A stretch of 64,000 nt of DNA. Origin: Arthrobacter sp. PAMC 25486 (GTDB lineage: Bacteria; Actinomycetota; Actinomycetes; Actinomycetales; Micrococcaceae). Both the position numbers and the translations under genes were made by a program. The notes under the pieces are model-generated. The model ran no database searches. It saw only the letters and a list, made by a program, of their open reading frames with translations, and was not told the DNA's origin. This document shows positions 55,025 to 64,000 of this stretch, one piece after another. The stretch's first letter is position 1, and each line of letters starts with the position of its first letter. The stretch covers positions 248,001-312,000 of the forward strand of contig NZ_CP007595.1 of the NCBI RefSeq assembly GCF_000785535.1. Direction: 5' to 3'.

Positions 55025-55441
55025 ATGCAGCAAAGTCCAGACCCCCAGAAAACATCCGCAGATGCCACCAGCCATGCCGCCTTCGAGTTGCCCGCCGAGG
55101 TTGCCGCAATGCTCAAGCATGACGACGCCGGGCTCGTGGCGGCGGTCATCCAGCAATTCGACAGCCGCGAAGTGCTCATGCTCGGCTGGATGGACAACGA
55201 GGCCCTGCGCCGCACACTGTCCTCCGGCCGGGTGACGTTCTACTCACGCTCCCGCCAGGAATACTGGCGCAAGGGCGACACCTCGGGGCACTTCCAGTAT
55301 GTGAAGTCCGTGGCCCTGGACTGCGACGGTGACGCCCTGCTGATCAACGTCGACCAGGTGGGCGCCCCCTGCCACACCGGCACACACACGTGCTTTGATG
55401 CCCGGGCGCTGAACGCCGTCGTGGGCAGCCGCGGCGCATAA
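55025..55441 (+). CDS. hisI: Phosphoribosyl-AMP cyclohydrolase
   Basis: A 138-aa zinc enzyme for step 3 of histidine synthesis. [36 protein letters not shown] with three Asp residues, and [10 protein letters not shown] with the zinc Cys are intact. The ~25-residue N-terminus is variable. Located 58 bp before trpE, it probably shares its transcript with the trp genes. Confidence 0.96.
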   Translation: MQQSPDPQKTSADATSHAAFELPAEVAAMLKHDDAGLVAAVIQQFDSREVLMLGWMDNEALRRTLSSGRVTFYSRSRQEYWRKGDTSGHFQYVKSVALDCDGDALLINVDQVGAPCHTGTHTCFDARALNAVVGSRGA

Positions 55442-55499
55442 TTCGCCTGCACAGCCGCCGCTGTTCCTCGTAACTGATAAGAAGAAAGCCAAACAATTC

Positions 55500-57068
55500 A
55501 TGCAAGATCTAGGTGTCATCAGCCCCTCCCTGGCAGAGTTCCGGGAACTGGCCCGCACCCGCCGGGTCGTCCCCGTCCACCTGAAGGTCCTCGCCGACGC
55601 ACAAACCCCCATCGGCCTCTACCGTTCCCTCGCGGCCGGCGCGCCAGGCACCTTCTTGATGGAGTCGGCTGCCGTGGGCGGCGTCTGGTCGCGCTATTCC
55701 TTCATCGGTGTGCGCTCCAGTGCCACCTTGACCACGCACGACGGCGGGGCGTTCTGGCAGGGGGAGCCTCCCGTGGGCGTGCCCTTGGCAGGTAACCCGG
55801 TGGATGCCATGGAGGCGACTCTGAAGTTGCTCGCCACGGAACGCTTTGAGGGACTGCCGCCGTTCACTTCCGGCCTGGTGGGCTTTGTTGGCTGGGAAGC
55901 GGTGCGGCATTGGGAGAAGTTACCCACCCCGCCGCTGGATGACCTGCACCTGCCCGAGCTGGCGTTGAATCTGGTGGCCGACATGGCCGTCCACGACAAC
56001 AACGAAGGCACCGTGCTGTTGATCGCCAACGCCATCAACGCGAACGGCACGGATGAGAACGTGGACGGTGCCTGGCATGACGCCGTCGCCCGCGTCCAGG
56101 CCATGCTGGCCCAGCTGAGCGCGCCGGTGGCCCAGCCCATGTCCGTGCTGGACGTTCCTGCCGCCAGCTTTGCCGACAGCGTCCAGGAACGCTGGGACCG
56201 CAATGAATACCTGAAGGCCCTTGATCTTGCCAAGGAAGCCATCGTTGACGGTGAGGTGTTCCAGGTGGTGGTCTCCCGCCGCTTTGAAATGGTGTGTGAG
56301 GCCTCAGCCCTGGACGTGTACCGCGTACTGCGCAACACGAACCCCAGCCCGTATATGTACCTGTACAGCTTTGAGGACGGCCAGGGCCAACCGTATTCGA
56401 TTGTGGGTTCTTCCCCGGAAGCACTCGTGAGCGTGCTTGGGCAGGAAGTTATCACGCACCCCATCGCCGGATCCCGTCCGCGCGGGGCCACCACGGAGGA
56501 CGACAAATGGCTGGCGAAGGATCTGCTCGCCGATGAGAAGGAACGCTCCGAGCACCTGATGCTCGTTGACCTGTCCCGCAACGACCTCTCCAAGGTGTGC
56601 GCGCCGGGCACCGTGGACGTCACCCAGTTCATGGAGGTGGAGCGCTTCAGCCACATCATGCACCTGGTCTCCACAGTGGTTGGCACCCTCAGCCCCGGCA
56701 AGAACGCCTACGACGTCCTTGCAGCAACGTTCCCGGCCGGGACACTGTCCGGTGCACCCAAGCCCAGGGCGCTGCGCCTGCTGGATGAACTGGAACCGCA
56801 CCGCCGCGGCATCTACGGTGGGGTCGTGGGCTACCTCGACTTCGCCGGTGACATGGACATGGCCATCGCCATCCGCTCGGCACTGCTGCGCGACGGCAAG
56901 GCCTATGTGCAGGCCGGTGGCGGAATCGTCGCCGACTCGGTGAATGAGACCGAAGCGGAAGAAACCGTGAACAAGGCGGCCGCACCCTTGCGGGCCGTGT
57001 ATGCGGCAGCTTCCCTGCGCGCACTCGAGGACACAGTCCCTGGACAGAACGCAGGAACGCAATCATGA
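55500..57068 (+). CDS. trpE: Anthranilate synthase component I
   Basis: A 522-aa enzyme that makes anthranilate from chorismate and ammonia. The N-terminal tryptophan-feedback motif appears as FLMESA; the C-terminal catalytic part has ITHPIAGSRPRGATTEDD, VDLSRNDLSKVC, FPAGTLSGAPKPRAL and VQAGGGIVADS. The glutaminase TrpG is not in the window. The stop overlaps the next ATG. No Trp-rich leader peptide is seen in the 58 bp upstream. Confidence 0.96.
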   Translation: MQDLGVISPSLAEFRELARTRRVVPVHLKVLADAQTPIGLYRSLAAGAPGTFLMESAAVGGVWSRYSFIGVRSSATLTTHDGGAFWQGEPPVGVPLAGNPVDAMEATLKLLATERFEGLPPFTSGLVGFVGWEAVRHWEKLPTPPLDDLHLPELALNLVADMAVHDNNEGTVLLIANAINANGTDENVDGAWHDAVARVQAMLAQLSAPVAQPMSVLDVPAASFADSVQERWDRNEYLKALDLAKEAIVDGEVFQVVVSRRFEMVCEASALDVYRVLRNTNPSPYMYLYSFEDGQGQPYSIVGSSPEALVSVLGQEVITHPIAGSRPRGATTEDDKWLAKDLLADEKERSEHLMLVDLSRNDLSKVCAPGTVDVTQFMEVERFSHIMHLVSTVVGTLSPGKNAYDVLAATFPAGTLSGAPKPRALRLLDELEPHRRGIYGGVVGYLDFAGDMDMAIAIRSALLRDGKAYVQAGGGIVADSVNETEAEETVNKAAAPLRAVYAAASLRALEDTVPGQNAGTQS

Positions 57069-57676
57069 GCACAGAACGTCCCCACAGCAGCGCCATCACC
57101 ACGCCAAAATGGCGGCGCAAGTCGTCGCTGATGCTGCTGGCAGTGCTGGCCGCACTAGCAGTTTTTGGCACCACTACCCAGACCTGGATCCACGTGGCCA
57201 TCGGCCCCAGCGAGGTGGTCCAGAGCGACCTGAACATTCCCGGCAGCAAGGCTGCCGTGGCCGTCTCCGCCCTGGCACTGGTGGCCCTGGCAGGAGCCCT
57301 GGCCACGAGCATCGCCGGGAAAATCGCGCGCATCATCACCAGCACCATAGTCTTCCTGAGCGCGGCGGGGATCATCGCCGTCGTACTTGGCGTACTGGCT
57401 GATCCGGTGGGTGCTGCGGCAGCGGAGGTGGGCTTGGCGACAGGGATCGACGGCCAGTCCTCGGATGCCACCACCACCATTTTTCCGGTGCTGGCCGTTG
57501 CCGCCGCAGCAGTGCTGGCCCTGGCCGCCCTGCTGATCCTGTGGTTTGGCCGCTCCTGGAATGTGCGCACCAAATATGATGCGGCCAAGACCACTCCGCA
57601 GGCGGAATCGTCGGGTCCCGTGGACGAGATTGACAGCTGGGACCAGCTCAGCCGGGGCGAGGACCCCACCGCCTGA
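57065..57676 (+). CDS. Trp biosynthesis-associated membrane protein (TIGR02234)
   Basis: A 203-aa membrane protein with four hydrophobic segments (LMLLAVLAALAVFGTTTQTW, an Ala/Val-rich span, a span near residue 100 and VLALAALLILWFG). TIGR02234 proteins occur only beside trp genes in actinobacteria; their role is unknown. ATGA overlap with trpE. Confidence 0.92.
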   Translation: MSTERPHSSAITTPKWRRKSSLMLLAVLAALAVFGTTTQTWIHVAIGPSEVVQSDLNIPGSKAAVAVSALALVALAGALATSIAGKIARIITSTIVFLSAAGIIAVVLGVLADPVGAAAAEVGLATGIDGQSSDATTTIFPVLAVAAAAVLALAALLILWFGRSWNVRTKYDAAKTTPQAESSGPVDEIDSWDQLSRGEDPTA

Positions 57677-57775
57677 GTGGGGCACGAGTCCGCGGAGTGC
57701 GCCGCTTTCGGCTTCCACGGGCAAGTAATGGCAGAATGTAATTTTAGTATCCGCGTTAAAATAGGGAGATTTACC

Positions 57776-58051
57776 ATGAGCAACAAGACGGCTGCCTCAG
57801 TATCCGTGCAGGAACCCATTGACCACAGCATTGAGCTGGGGCACGGAAACAGCCCGGCAGCGTGGACAAGCGTCGCCGTCATGCTGATTGGTGTGCTCAT
57901 TGGCTGCGTCGCCTTCCTCATGGGCGAGAGCGCAACCCTGCTGTTCTGGATCGGTGTCGGCGTCATTGCTGTTGGCGTCATCCTGGGCCCCGTCCTGAAA
58001 ATGGCGGGCTACGGCGTCGGCGGAAGCAAGCTGAAGAGCAACGGCCACTGA
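57776..58051 (+). CDS. DUF6704 family membrane protein
   Basis: A 91-aa protein; HSIELGHGNSPAAWTSVAVM is the HGxxPAAW motif of this actinobacterial family. Two hydrophobic segments follow (MLIGVLIGCVAFLMG and LLFWIGVGVIAVGVILGPVL), then a basic GSKLKSN end. AGGGAGAT precedes the ATG. Two bases separate it from trpC. Function unknown; its constant place between trp genes suggests a link to tryptophan synthesis or transport. Confidence 0.88.
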   Translation: MSNKTAASVSVQEPIDHSIELGHGNSPAAWTSVAVMLIGVLIGCVAFLMGESATLLFWIGVGVIAVGVILGPVLKMAGYGVGGSKLKSNGH

Positions 58052-58053
58052 CA

Positions 58054-58869
58054 GTGAGCGTTTTGCAGGAGATTATTGACGGTGTCCGTCAGGACCTGGC
58101 GGCCCGCCAGCAATTGGTGAGCCTGGCAGACCTCCAGGAACGAATCACGCACGTGGCCCCGGCACTCGATGCCTGGGCCGCGCTGGACGGACCGTCGGCG
58201 CAGCGACCCGAGCTGCAGGTCATCGCGGAGGTTAAACGCCGCAGCCCGTCCAAGGGTGAGCTGGCCGGCATCGCCGACCCTGCCGAGCTCGCACAGCAAT
58301 ACCGCGACGGCGGAGCCTCCGTCATCAGTGTCCTCACCGAGGAGCGCCGCTTCGGCGGCTCCCTCGCCGACCTGGACGCTGTGCGCGCAGCCGTGGACAT
58401 CCCCGTGCTGCGCAAGGACTTCACCTGCGACCCCTACATGATCTGGGAAGCCCGCGCCCACGGCGCCGACCTGGTGCTGCTCATCGTGGCTGCGCTGACC
58501 GACGAGGATTTGACCGGCTACCTGGCGTTGACCCACCAGCTCGGCATGAACGCCGTGGTGGAGACGCACACCGCTGAAGAGATCGAGCGGGCCGTGGCGG
58601 TCGGTGCCAAGATCATTGGCATCAACGTCCGCAACCTGAAGACACTTGACGTGGACCGCGGCGTGTTTGCCACGCTTGCCGGCAATATCCCGGCAGGTCC
58701 CGTGGTGGTGGCCGAGTCAGGTGTCCGCGACGTGTCCGACGTCGAGCATTACAGCGCACACGGTGCCCACGCCATTTTGGTGGGGGAGGCTCTGGTCAAG
58801 GACGCCACCCCGCGCGAGCGGATCGGTGCATTCAAGGCTGCCGGGGCGCTGGCCATCAGCACACGCTAG
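58054..58869 (+). CDS. trpC: Indole-3-glycerol phosphate synthase
   Basis: A 271-aa TIM-barrel enzyme that closes the indole ring. IAEVKRRSPSKG, VISVLTEERRFGGSLADL, PVLRKDFTCDPYMIWEARAHGAD, IIGINVRNLKTL and VVAESGV are the standard motifs with catalytic Lys and Glu. GTG start 2 bp after DUF6704. Confidence 0.96.
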   Translation: MSVLQEIIDGVRQDLAARQQLVSLADLQERITHVAPALDAWAALDGPSAQRPELQVIAEVKRRSPSKGELAGIADPAELAQQYRDGGASVISVLTEERRFGGSLADLDAVRAAVDIPVLRKDFTCDPYMIWEARAHGADLVLLIVAALTDEDLTGYLALTHQLGMNAVVETHTAEEIERAVAVGAKIIGINVRNLKTLDVDRGVFATLAGNIPAGPVVVAESGVRDVSDVEHYSAHGAHAILVGEALVKDATPRERIGAFKAAGALAISTR

Positions 58870-58921
58870 ACGGCCCGCACGGGCAGCGTCGGGAAACTTT
58901 TGCACAGTGGCGCAGTGCGGA

Positions 58922-58951
58922 GGCGGCGGGACCCTGGCGGGTCCTGCCGCC
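58922..58951 (+). terminator. GC-rich hairpin between trpC and trpB
   Basis: GGCGGCGGGACC pairs with GGTCCTGCCGCC (one G-U), followed by GATTGATTATT. It could reduce read-through from trpC into trpB. Confidence 0.5.
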
Positions 58952-58999
58952 GATTGATTATTAGTGCACAACTATCCAAGGAACAGGACGGTGGAACTG

Positions 59000-60442
59000 A
59001 TGGCTGACATGCCAGCAGCTTCGACACAAGATCCCGCCGACATGGTGGATCCGGCAACAGCTTTCCTGCAGGGCCATGCCCCTGCAGACCCGGCCGCGGA
59101 GCATTCGCTGCGCCACGCGCCAGGACCGTACTTTGGCAGCTACGGCGGACGCTGGATGCCTGAATCGCTCATCGCCGCCCTGGATGAACTTGAAGACACC
59201 TTTGAAAAGGCCAAGATCGATCCGGAATTTCTTGCCGAGATCGCCGAATTGAACAAGAACTACTCGGGCCGGCCGTCGCTGCTGACCGAGGCCAAACGCT
59301 TCAGCGAGCACGCCGGCGGGGCCCGCGTGTTCCTTAAGCGTGAGGACCTGAACCACACCGGTTCGCACAAGATCAACAACGTTCTGGGCCAGGCCCTCCT
59401 GGCCAAGCGCATGGGCAAGACCCGCGTGATTGCCGAGACCGGTGCCGGCCAGCACGGCGTCGCCAGCGCCACGGCCGCCGCCCTTCTGGGCCTGGAATGC
59501 GTTGTGTACATGGGTGCTGAGGACTGCCGGCGCCAGGCGCTGAACGTAGCGCGCATGCAGCTGCTGGGTGCCACAGTGGTGCCTGTGACGAACGGTTCAC
59601 AGACGCTCAAAGACGCGATCAACGACGCCCTGCGCGACTGGGTCGCCAACGTTGACAACACCCACTACCTGCTCGGCACCGCAGCCGGCGCCCACCCGTT
59701 CCCGGCCATGGTGCGCTTCTTCCACGAAGTGATCGGCGAAGAGGCCCGCGGCCAGATCATCGAGCAGATCGGGCGGCTCCCCGACGCCGTCTGCGCCTGC
59801 ATTGGCGGCGGCTCCAACGCCATCGGCCTGTTCCACGGCTTCCTGGATGACCCATCCGTGAAAATCTACGGATTTGAGGCAGGCGGCGACGGCGTCGACA
59901 CCGGCCGCCATGCCGCCACCATCACGCTGGGCCGCCCCGGCGTGCTGCACGGGGCACGCTCCTACCTGATGCAGGATGACGACGGCCAGACCATCGAGTC
60001 CCACTCCATCTCCGCCGGCCTGGACTACCCGGGCGTCGGCCCCGAACACTCCTACCTGAACGACATCGGCCGTGTCACGTACGAGCCCATCACGGACACC
60101 GAAGCGATGGACGCCTTCAAGCTGCTCTGCCGCACCGAAGGCATCATCCCGGCCATTGAGTCCTCCCACGCATTGGCGGGGGCCCTCAAGGTCGGCCAGC
60201 GGCTCACGGAAGGTGAGGCCACGCCGTCGGACATTGTGATCATCGTGAACCTCTCCGGCCGCGGCGACAAGGACGTCCAAACGGCAGCCGACTGGTTCGG
60301 CATGCTGGATGAAAACGGCAACGTCAAGGGTACGATGCTCTCCACCCGGACCGCCAAGGGTGCAGCCCACGGCGCCGGAGCAGACCCCATGGCCGCTGCG
60401 GAGAGCGCAAATATCAACGCAGAGGACGCCAGCAATGAGTGA
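59000..60442 (+). CDS. trpB: Tryptophan synthase beta chain
   Basis: A 480-aa PLP enzyme joining indole and serine. The PLP Lys is in [43 protein letters not shown] and [14 protein letters not shown] are intact. An N-terminal ~45-residue variable segment and a ~60-residue Ala-rich tail exceed the core. The ATG is preferred; a GTG 36 bp upstream is possible. Confidence 0.96.
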   Translation: MADMPAASTQDPADMVDPATAFLQGHAPADPAAEHSLRHAPGPYFGSYGGRWMPESLIAALDELEDTFEKAKIDPEFLAEIAELNKNYSGRPSLLTEAKRFSEHAGGARVFLKREDLNHTGSHKINNVLGQALLAKRMGKTRVIAETGAGQHGVASATAAALLGLECVVYMGAEDCRRQALNVARMQLLGATVVPVTNGSQTLKDAINDALRDWVANVDNTHYLLGTAAGAHPFPAMVRFFHEVIGEEARGQIIEQIGRLPDAVCACIGGGSNAIGLFHGFLDDPSVKIYGFEAGGDGVDTGRHAATITLGRPGVLHGARSYLMQDDDGQTIESHSISAGLDYPGVGPEHSYLNDIGRVTYEPITDTEAMDAFKLLCRTEGIIPAIESSHALAGALKVGQRLTEGEATPSDIVIIVNLSGRGDKDVQTAADWFGMLDENGNVKGTMLSTRTAKGAAHGAGADPMAAAESANINAEDASNE

Positions 60443-61277
60443 GACCACCAACACCGGCGCCATCGTGAGCAAGTCGGCCGCCGCCATCGACCGGGCCAAG
60501 GCTGCCGGGCGCAAGGCGCTCATCGCGTACCTGCCGGCAGGCTTCCCCGATAAGCAGGGCTCGATTGACGCGGCCATCGCGGTGGCCCGCAACGGCGCCG
60601 ACATCATCGAGATCGGCATCCCTTACTCGGATCCCGTCATGGACGGCGCCGTCATCCAGGCCGCCACCACGGCGGCCCTGGCCAATGGCTTCCACGTCTC
60701 GGATGTCTTCGACATTGTTGCCGCCATCACGGCCGAAACCGATGCTGCCGTCATGGTCATGACCTATTGGAACCCCGTCATGCGCATGGGCGTTGACGAA
60801 TTCTCCCGCCGCCTGGCCGAGGCCGGCGGCGCGGGACTCATCACCCCGGACCTGATCCCGGACGAGGCGGCGGAATGGTATGCCGCCTCCGACAAATACG
60901 GTCTGGACCGGGTGTTCCTTGTGGCGCCGTCGTCCACGTCCGAACGTGTCGCCATGACGGTGGAGGCAACGCGGGGCTTTGTCTACGCCGTCTCGATCAT
61001 GGGTGTCACCGGCGCCCGCACCACCGTCTCCAGCGCGGCGGAGGCTGTTGTGGCTGCTGCGCACAATGCGGGCGCCGAGCGTGCCTGCGTGGGCCTGGGA
61101 GTTTCCCGTCCGGAACACGTCCGTGAAATTGCCGCCTACGCAGACGGTGTCATTGTGGGCACCGCCCTCGTGGCAGCCCTGCGCGACGGCGGTGTGCCCG
61201 CAGTGGGCGCATTGACGAAGGAACTCAGCTCAGGGTTCGACGCGCCCTCCAATTCCAACACGGAAGCAGCCCAGTGA
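60435..61277 (+). CDS. trpA: Tryptophan synthase alpha chain
   Basis: A 280-aa TIM-barrel subunit that splits indole-3-glycerol phosphate and channels indole to Trp[26 protein letters not shown] with catalytic Glu and Asp, TPDLIPDEA and [13 protein letters not shown] are intact. ATG overlaps trpB by 8 bp and the stop overlaps lgt. Confidence 0.96.
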   Translation: MSETTNTGAIVSKSAAAIDRAKAAGRKALIAYLPAGFPDKQGSIDAAIAVARNGADIIEIGIPYSDPVMDGAVIQAATTAALANGFHVSDVFDIVAAITAETDAAVMVMTYWNPVMRMGVDEFSRRLAEAGGAGLITPDLIPDEAAEWYAASDKYGLDRVFLVAPSSTSERVAMTVEATRGFVYAVSIMGVTGARTTVSSAAEAVVAAAHNAGAERACVGLGVSRPEHVREIAAYADGVIVGTALVAALRDGGVPAVGALTKELSSGFDAPSNSNTEAAQ

Positions 61278-62449
61278 TCTCCACACTTGCACCCCACGGC
61301 CTGGCCGGCAGCGTGGCGGCGGCCATCCCGGCACCCGCCTGGTCCGGTTTTGACATTGGCCCCCTGCGCATCCACGCCTACGCGTTGTGCATTCTGCTGG
61401 GCATCGTCGCCGCGCTTTGGCTGACCGACCGGCGCTGGAATCGCCGCGGCGGGCCCGAAGGCTCCATCTGGGACATCGCCATCTGGGCCATCCCCTTCGG
61501 CATCATCGGCGGCCGGCTGTACCACGTGTTCTCTTCTCCGGACGCGTATTTCGGCCCCGGCTTTGACGGCACCGGCGACCTCTCCCTGATCCCGCAAATC
61601 TGGCTCGGCGGTCTCGGCATCTGGGGTGCCGTGGTGCTGGGCGTGGTCGGTGCCTGGATCGGCTGCCGGCGTGCCAACGTGAAGATTTCAGCGTTCATTG
61701 ACGCTGCTGCTCCCGGCATCCTGCTGGCCCAGGCCATAGGCCGCTGGGGCAACTACTTCAACCAGGAACTGTTCGGCGGCCCCACCACCCTGCCCTGGGG
61801 CCTGAGCGTTGCTCCCGAATTTGTGCCCTCCGGCTTCAGCCCCGACACACTGTTCCACCCCACCTTCCTGTACGAATGCATCTGGAATGTCCTGGGTGTT
61901 GTGGCGCTGCTGCTGATCGACCGCAAGTTGCGCCTGCGCAGCGGCCGACTCTTCCTGCTCTACGCCATGATCTACACCGCCGGCCGCGTCTGGATCGAAA
62001 TGCTCCGCATCGATTCCGCCGAGCAGATCACCTTCTTCGGCATCACCGCCCGCCTCAACGTCTGGACCAGCATCCTGGTGTTCGTGGTGGCCCTGGTCCT
62101 GTTCATCGTGATCGGCATGCTGCGCCGCGGCAAGTCCGACGACTCCGTCTACCTGCCCGGCCACGAGCCTGCCGCTGAGCTGGTTGCCACAGGTGCGGCC
62201 AGGGTATCCGATGCCAAGGGTGACGCGGCCAAGGAAGGTGCCGTTGCGACCGAGCCGGCCGAGGCTTCTGCTGCCGAGGATGCTACGGCCAAGCACGACG
62301 CCGTTCCAACCGGGCGCCGTGCAGCGGAGCGTGCCGCTGGGGAACCGTCCGCAACGGACGCCGCGAAGTCCTCCTCGAGCGAAGCTGGCGCTGATTCCGC
62401 ATCGGTGAAGTCGGGACAGACCGACAGCAGTTCGACAAAGGACAAGTAG
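61274..62449 (+). CDS. lgt: Prolipoprotein diacylglyceryl transferase
   Basis: A 391-aa membrane enzyme that transfers diacylglycerol to the lipobox Cys of prolipoproteins. The core (~300 aa, seven hydrophobic segments) has IGGRLYHVF and the Lgt signature GRWGNYFNQELFGG. From ~residue 300 a cytoplasmic tail of about 90 residues rich in Ala, Glu, Ser and Asp follows; long tails occur in other actinobacteria. GTG start overlapping trpA. Confidence 0.95.
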   Translation: MISTLAPHGLAGSVAAAIPAPAWSGFDIGPLRIHAYALCILLGIVAALWLTDRRWNRRGGPEGSIWDIAIWAIPFGIIGGRLYHVFSSPDAYFGPGFDGTGDLSLIPQIWLGGLGIWGAVVLGVVGAWIGCRRANVKISAFIDAAAPGILLAQAIGRWGNYFNQELFGGPTTLPWGLSVAPEFVPSGFSPDTLFHPTFLYECIWNVLGVVALLLIDRKLRLRSGRLFLLYAMIYTAGRVWIEMLRIDSAEQITFFGITARLNVWTSILVFVVALVLFIVIGMLRRGKSDDSVYLPGHEPAAELVATGAARVSDAKGDAAKEGAVATEPAEASAAEDATAKHDAVPTGRRAAERAAGEPSATDAAKSSSSEAGADSASVKSGQTDSSSTKDK

Positions 62450-62508
62450 TTTGGCACGCAATGGCCTGCGTGAGCGGACGTTGCACAGACACGAGTGAAC
62501 TGACATTA

Positions 62509-62538
62509 GGCGGTCCCGGAACCCCGGGGCCGCCTTTT
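62509..62538 (+). terminator. Rho-independent terminator of the trp-lgt operon
   Basis: GGCGGTCCCGG pairs with CCGGGGCCGCC around a short loop and is followed by TTTT. Confidence 0.85.
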
Positions 62539-62624
62539 GTATGCACTGATCCAGGCCGGAACCTTGCCGCCGCTCCTGTCGTGACACGCCCAGCAGCTCC
62601 AGGCTAGGTCGCGCTCAACCACCC

Positions 62625-62688
62625 GCCTCGAACTCGCAGTTGATGCTCTCAAGCCGCCATTAGAGGACATCAACTGCGAGTTCGAGGC
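62625..62688. repeat. Hairpin element, variant copy 4 (21-22-21)
   Basis: 21-nt arms (62625-62645 and 62668-62688) are perfectly complementary around a 22-nt loop. The arms contain CGCAGTTG, shared with copies 2 and 3, but the loop is shorter and different. Confidence 0.8.
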
Positions 62689-63021
62689 TCAATGCGCCAG
62701 TGACACCCACAGGCTCCCACGATGCGCGTCCACCGAGGCGATCCTGCCACGCGAACGGCTCCGGGAACAGTGTCGCTCGAACTCAAATAGTACTGATCCT
62801 GCATATAGTGTCAAAATATGAGATATGTATATTTCGCCTCATTTTGCCGCTATATAGTAAAAACCGCCGCGCAGAAACGTTGGTCCCAAGAGGCTGGCGT
62901 TCATTGTGCAGATGCACTGCGAACCATGTGTTCAACTACATCGTTGGGCGGGAGCCACTCCCCAACGCACGGGCCAGCGTCGTCCCCACCATCACTTATC
63001 TAGGGGAAGGACATACACGGA
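62689..63021 (+). other. AT-rich gltB upstream region
   Basis: A gene-free leader. 62790-62880 is notably AT-rich for this genome, with two TATAGT boxes (62803 and about 62854). These are plausible -10 elements for gltB, but no matching -35 and no clear AmtR-type operator could be assigned. Confidence 0.4.
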
Positions 63022-64000
63022 ATGACTCACCTCGCACGTGTTTCCCACCAGCCACCGGCCACCTCGCCATTCACCCGCTTCGCAGCGATGCCCGGGCCGG
63101 CAGGGCTGTACCGCCCTGAGAATGAAAAGGATGCCTGCGGGCTGGCCATCGTCGCCACCCTCCGCGGCACGGCAGGGCACGACATTGTGGAGCAGGCACT
63201 GACCGCACTGCGCAGGCTGGAACACCGCGGCGCCGTCGGCGCCGATGAGGGAACCGGCGACGGAGCCGGCATCCTCACGCAGATTCCCGATGCCTTCTTC
63301 CGTGAGGTTGCGGGAATCGAGCTGCCCGAGCAGGGTAACTACGCCGTCGGAACGGCATTCCTGCCGACAAACCCGCAGGAACTGGCAGCTGCCAGGGCCG
63401 GGCTGGAATCCCTGGCAGCCAGCGAAGGGCTGACCGTCCTGGGCTGGCGTGAAGTGCCCATCACCGACGGTCTTGTCGGTGCCAGCGCCGCAGCCTGCAT
63501 GCCCCATTTCAGCCAGCTGTTCGTCGCGTTGGAAGACTCCACAGCGCCATTGCAGCACCAGGAGGCCAACGAACTGGACCGCAAGGCCTTCCGCCTGCGC
63601 AAGCGGGCACAACAGAAGCTGGGCGTCTACTTCCCTTCATTGTCTTCCAAAACCATCGTCTACAAGGGCATGGTGACAACTGCCCAGCTTGAACCGTTCT
63701 ACCCGGACCTCTCGGATGACCGCTTCGCCACGAAGCTGGCCGTGGTGCATTCGCGTTTCTCCACCAACACCTTCCCCTCGTGGCCCCTCGCACAGCCGTT
63801 CCGCACCATCGCCCACAACGGCGAAATCAACACCGTCAAGGGCAACCGCAACTGGATGCGCGCCCGCCAGTCCACCATGGTGCACCCGCTGTTGGGTGAC
63901 ACACCCGAGGAACTCTTCCCGATCTGCACGCCCGGCGCATCGGACTCCGCCTCCTTCGATGAGGTCGCCGAACTGCTCTGGCTGTCAGGGCGCCCCATGA
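63022..64000 (+). CDS. gltB: Glutamate synthase large subunit, N-terminal part
   Basis: An open-ended gene; 326 codons are visible before the right edge. It begins MTHLARVSHQPP; after a 38-residue propeptide the mature protein starts at the Cys in KDACGLAIVATLRGTAGHD, the nucleophile of the class II glutamine amidotransferase domain. EHRGAVGADEGTGDGAGILTQ and FSTNTFPSWPLAQPFRTIAHNGEINT are GltB motifs. It makes glutamate from glutamine and 2-oxoglutarate. The start could also be an ATG 66 bp later. Confidence 0.95.
   Translation, partial: MTHLARVSHQPPATSPFTRFAAMPGPAGLYRPENEKDACGLAIVATLRGTAGHDIVEQALTALRRLEHRGAVGADEGTGDGAGILTQIPDAFFREVAGIELPEQGNYAVGTAFLPTNPQELAAARAGLESLAASEGLTVLGWREVPITDGLVGASAAACMPHFSQLFVALEDSTAPLQHQEANELDRKAFRLRKRAQQKLGVYFPSLSSKTIVYKGMVTTAQLEPFYPDLSDDRFATKLAVVHSRFSTNTFPSWPLAQPFRTIAHNGEINTVKGNRNWMRARQSTMVHPLLGDTPEELFPICTPGASDSASFDEVAELLWLSGRPM

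Noticed and set aside
55442..55499. Trp leader peptide/attenuator before trpE
   Set aside because: The 58-bp gap has no short frame with consecutive Trp codons and no competing hairpins.
62818..63003. 61-codon open frame upstream of gltB
   Set aside because: It lies in the AT-rich leader, has no ribosome-binding site, and its composition is unlike genuine genes here.
62689..63021. AmtR-type nitrogen operator before gltB
   Set aside because: The AT-rich stretch contains palindromic-looking TATA boxes but nothing I can match convincingly to the known AmtR site.

Overview
The window is high-GC actinobacterial chromosome. Protein families, GTG/TTG starts, leaderless-type promoters and gene order all point to Arthrobacter sensu lato (Micrococcaceae). 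Both ends cut a gene: sepH at the left (minus strand) and gltB at the right (plus strand). This is mostly core chromosome; no prophage integrase, CRISPR array or plasmid gene was seen.

Layout. 1-5.3 kb: sepH start, DUF4193, DUF3093, dut, DUF3710, an OB-fold protein, DUF3159 and two TrkA-type K+ channel/transporter regulators. 5.5-11.6 kb: an APC-family permease, a TrmA-like RNA methyltransferase and a CtpE-like P-type ATPase. 11.6-14.5 kb: aconitase. 14.6-19.1 kb: an accessory block with a complete IS1595-family element, a repeat-rich gene-free stretch and an unrecognised membrane protein/lipoprotein pair. 19.4-30.5 kb: dxs, DUF402, an orphan protein, an aldo/keto reductase, a Rieske protein, the fadB-fadA beta-oxidation pair, RNase D and DUF3000. 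30.7-34.2 kb: a minus-strand cluster DUF6421 - SDR - threonine aldolase - 59-aa membrane protein. 34.3-40.6 kb: msrB, an alpha/beta hydrolase, ybaK, sufE, sseA, zapE and a small MT0933-like protein. 40.7-41.9 kb: six tRNA genes (Val, Gly, Cys, Val, Gly, Val).

42-64 kb is biosynthetic and nearly all on the plus strand. It starts with a PD-(D/E)XK nuclease-like gene, then def-fmt-rsmB-rpe, in which formyl-methionine handling, rRNA methylation and the pentose phosphate pathway sit in one overlapping operon. An FMN riboswitch follows, controlling ribM(pnuX)-ribD-ribE-ribB-ribA-ribH, i.e. riboflavin uptake plus the complete pathway. Next come hisE-hisG-hisF, a TIGR03085 protein on the other strand, hisI-trpE, a Trp-associated membrane protein, a DUF6704 protein, trpC-trpB-trpA, lgt and gltB. 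trpD, trpG and the remaining his genes are not in the window.

The most notable unexplained signal is in the intergenic DNA. There are at least four families of short repeats. The first is a hairpin element with fixed geometry (20-nt arm, 29-nt conserved loop, 20-nt arm) present three times plus one variant. The second is arrays of about 32-nt units carrying GAGCGAGCGT at three loci. The third is a 31-nt triple repeat after ribH. The fourth is a 32-34-nt GGGCCC array next to a 36-bp perfect palindrome between sseA and sufE.
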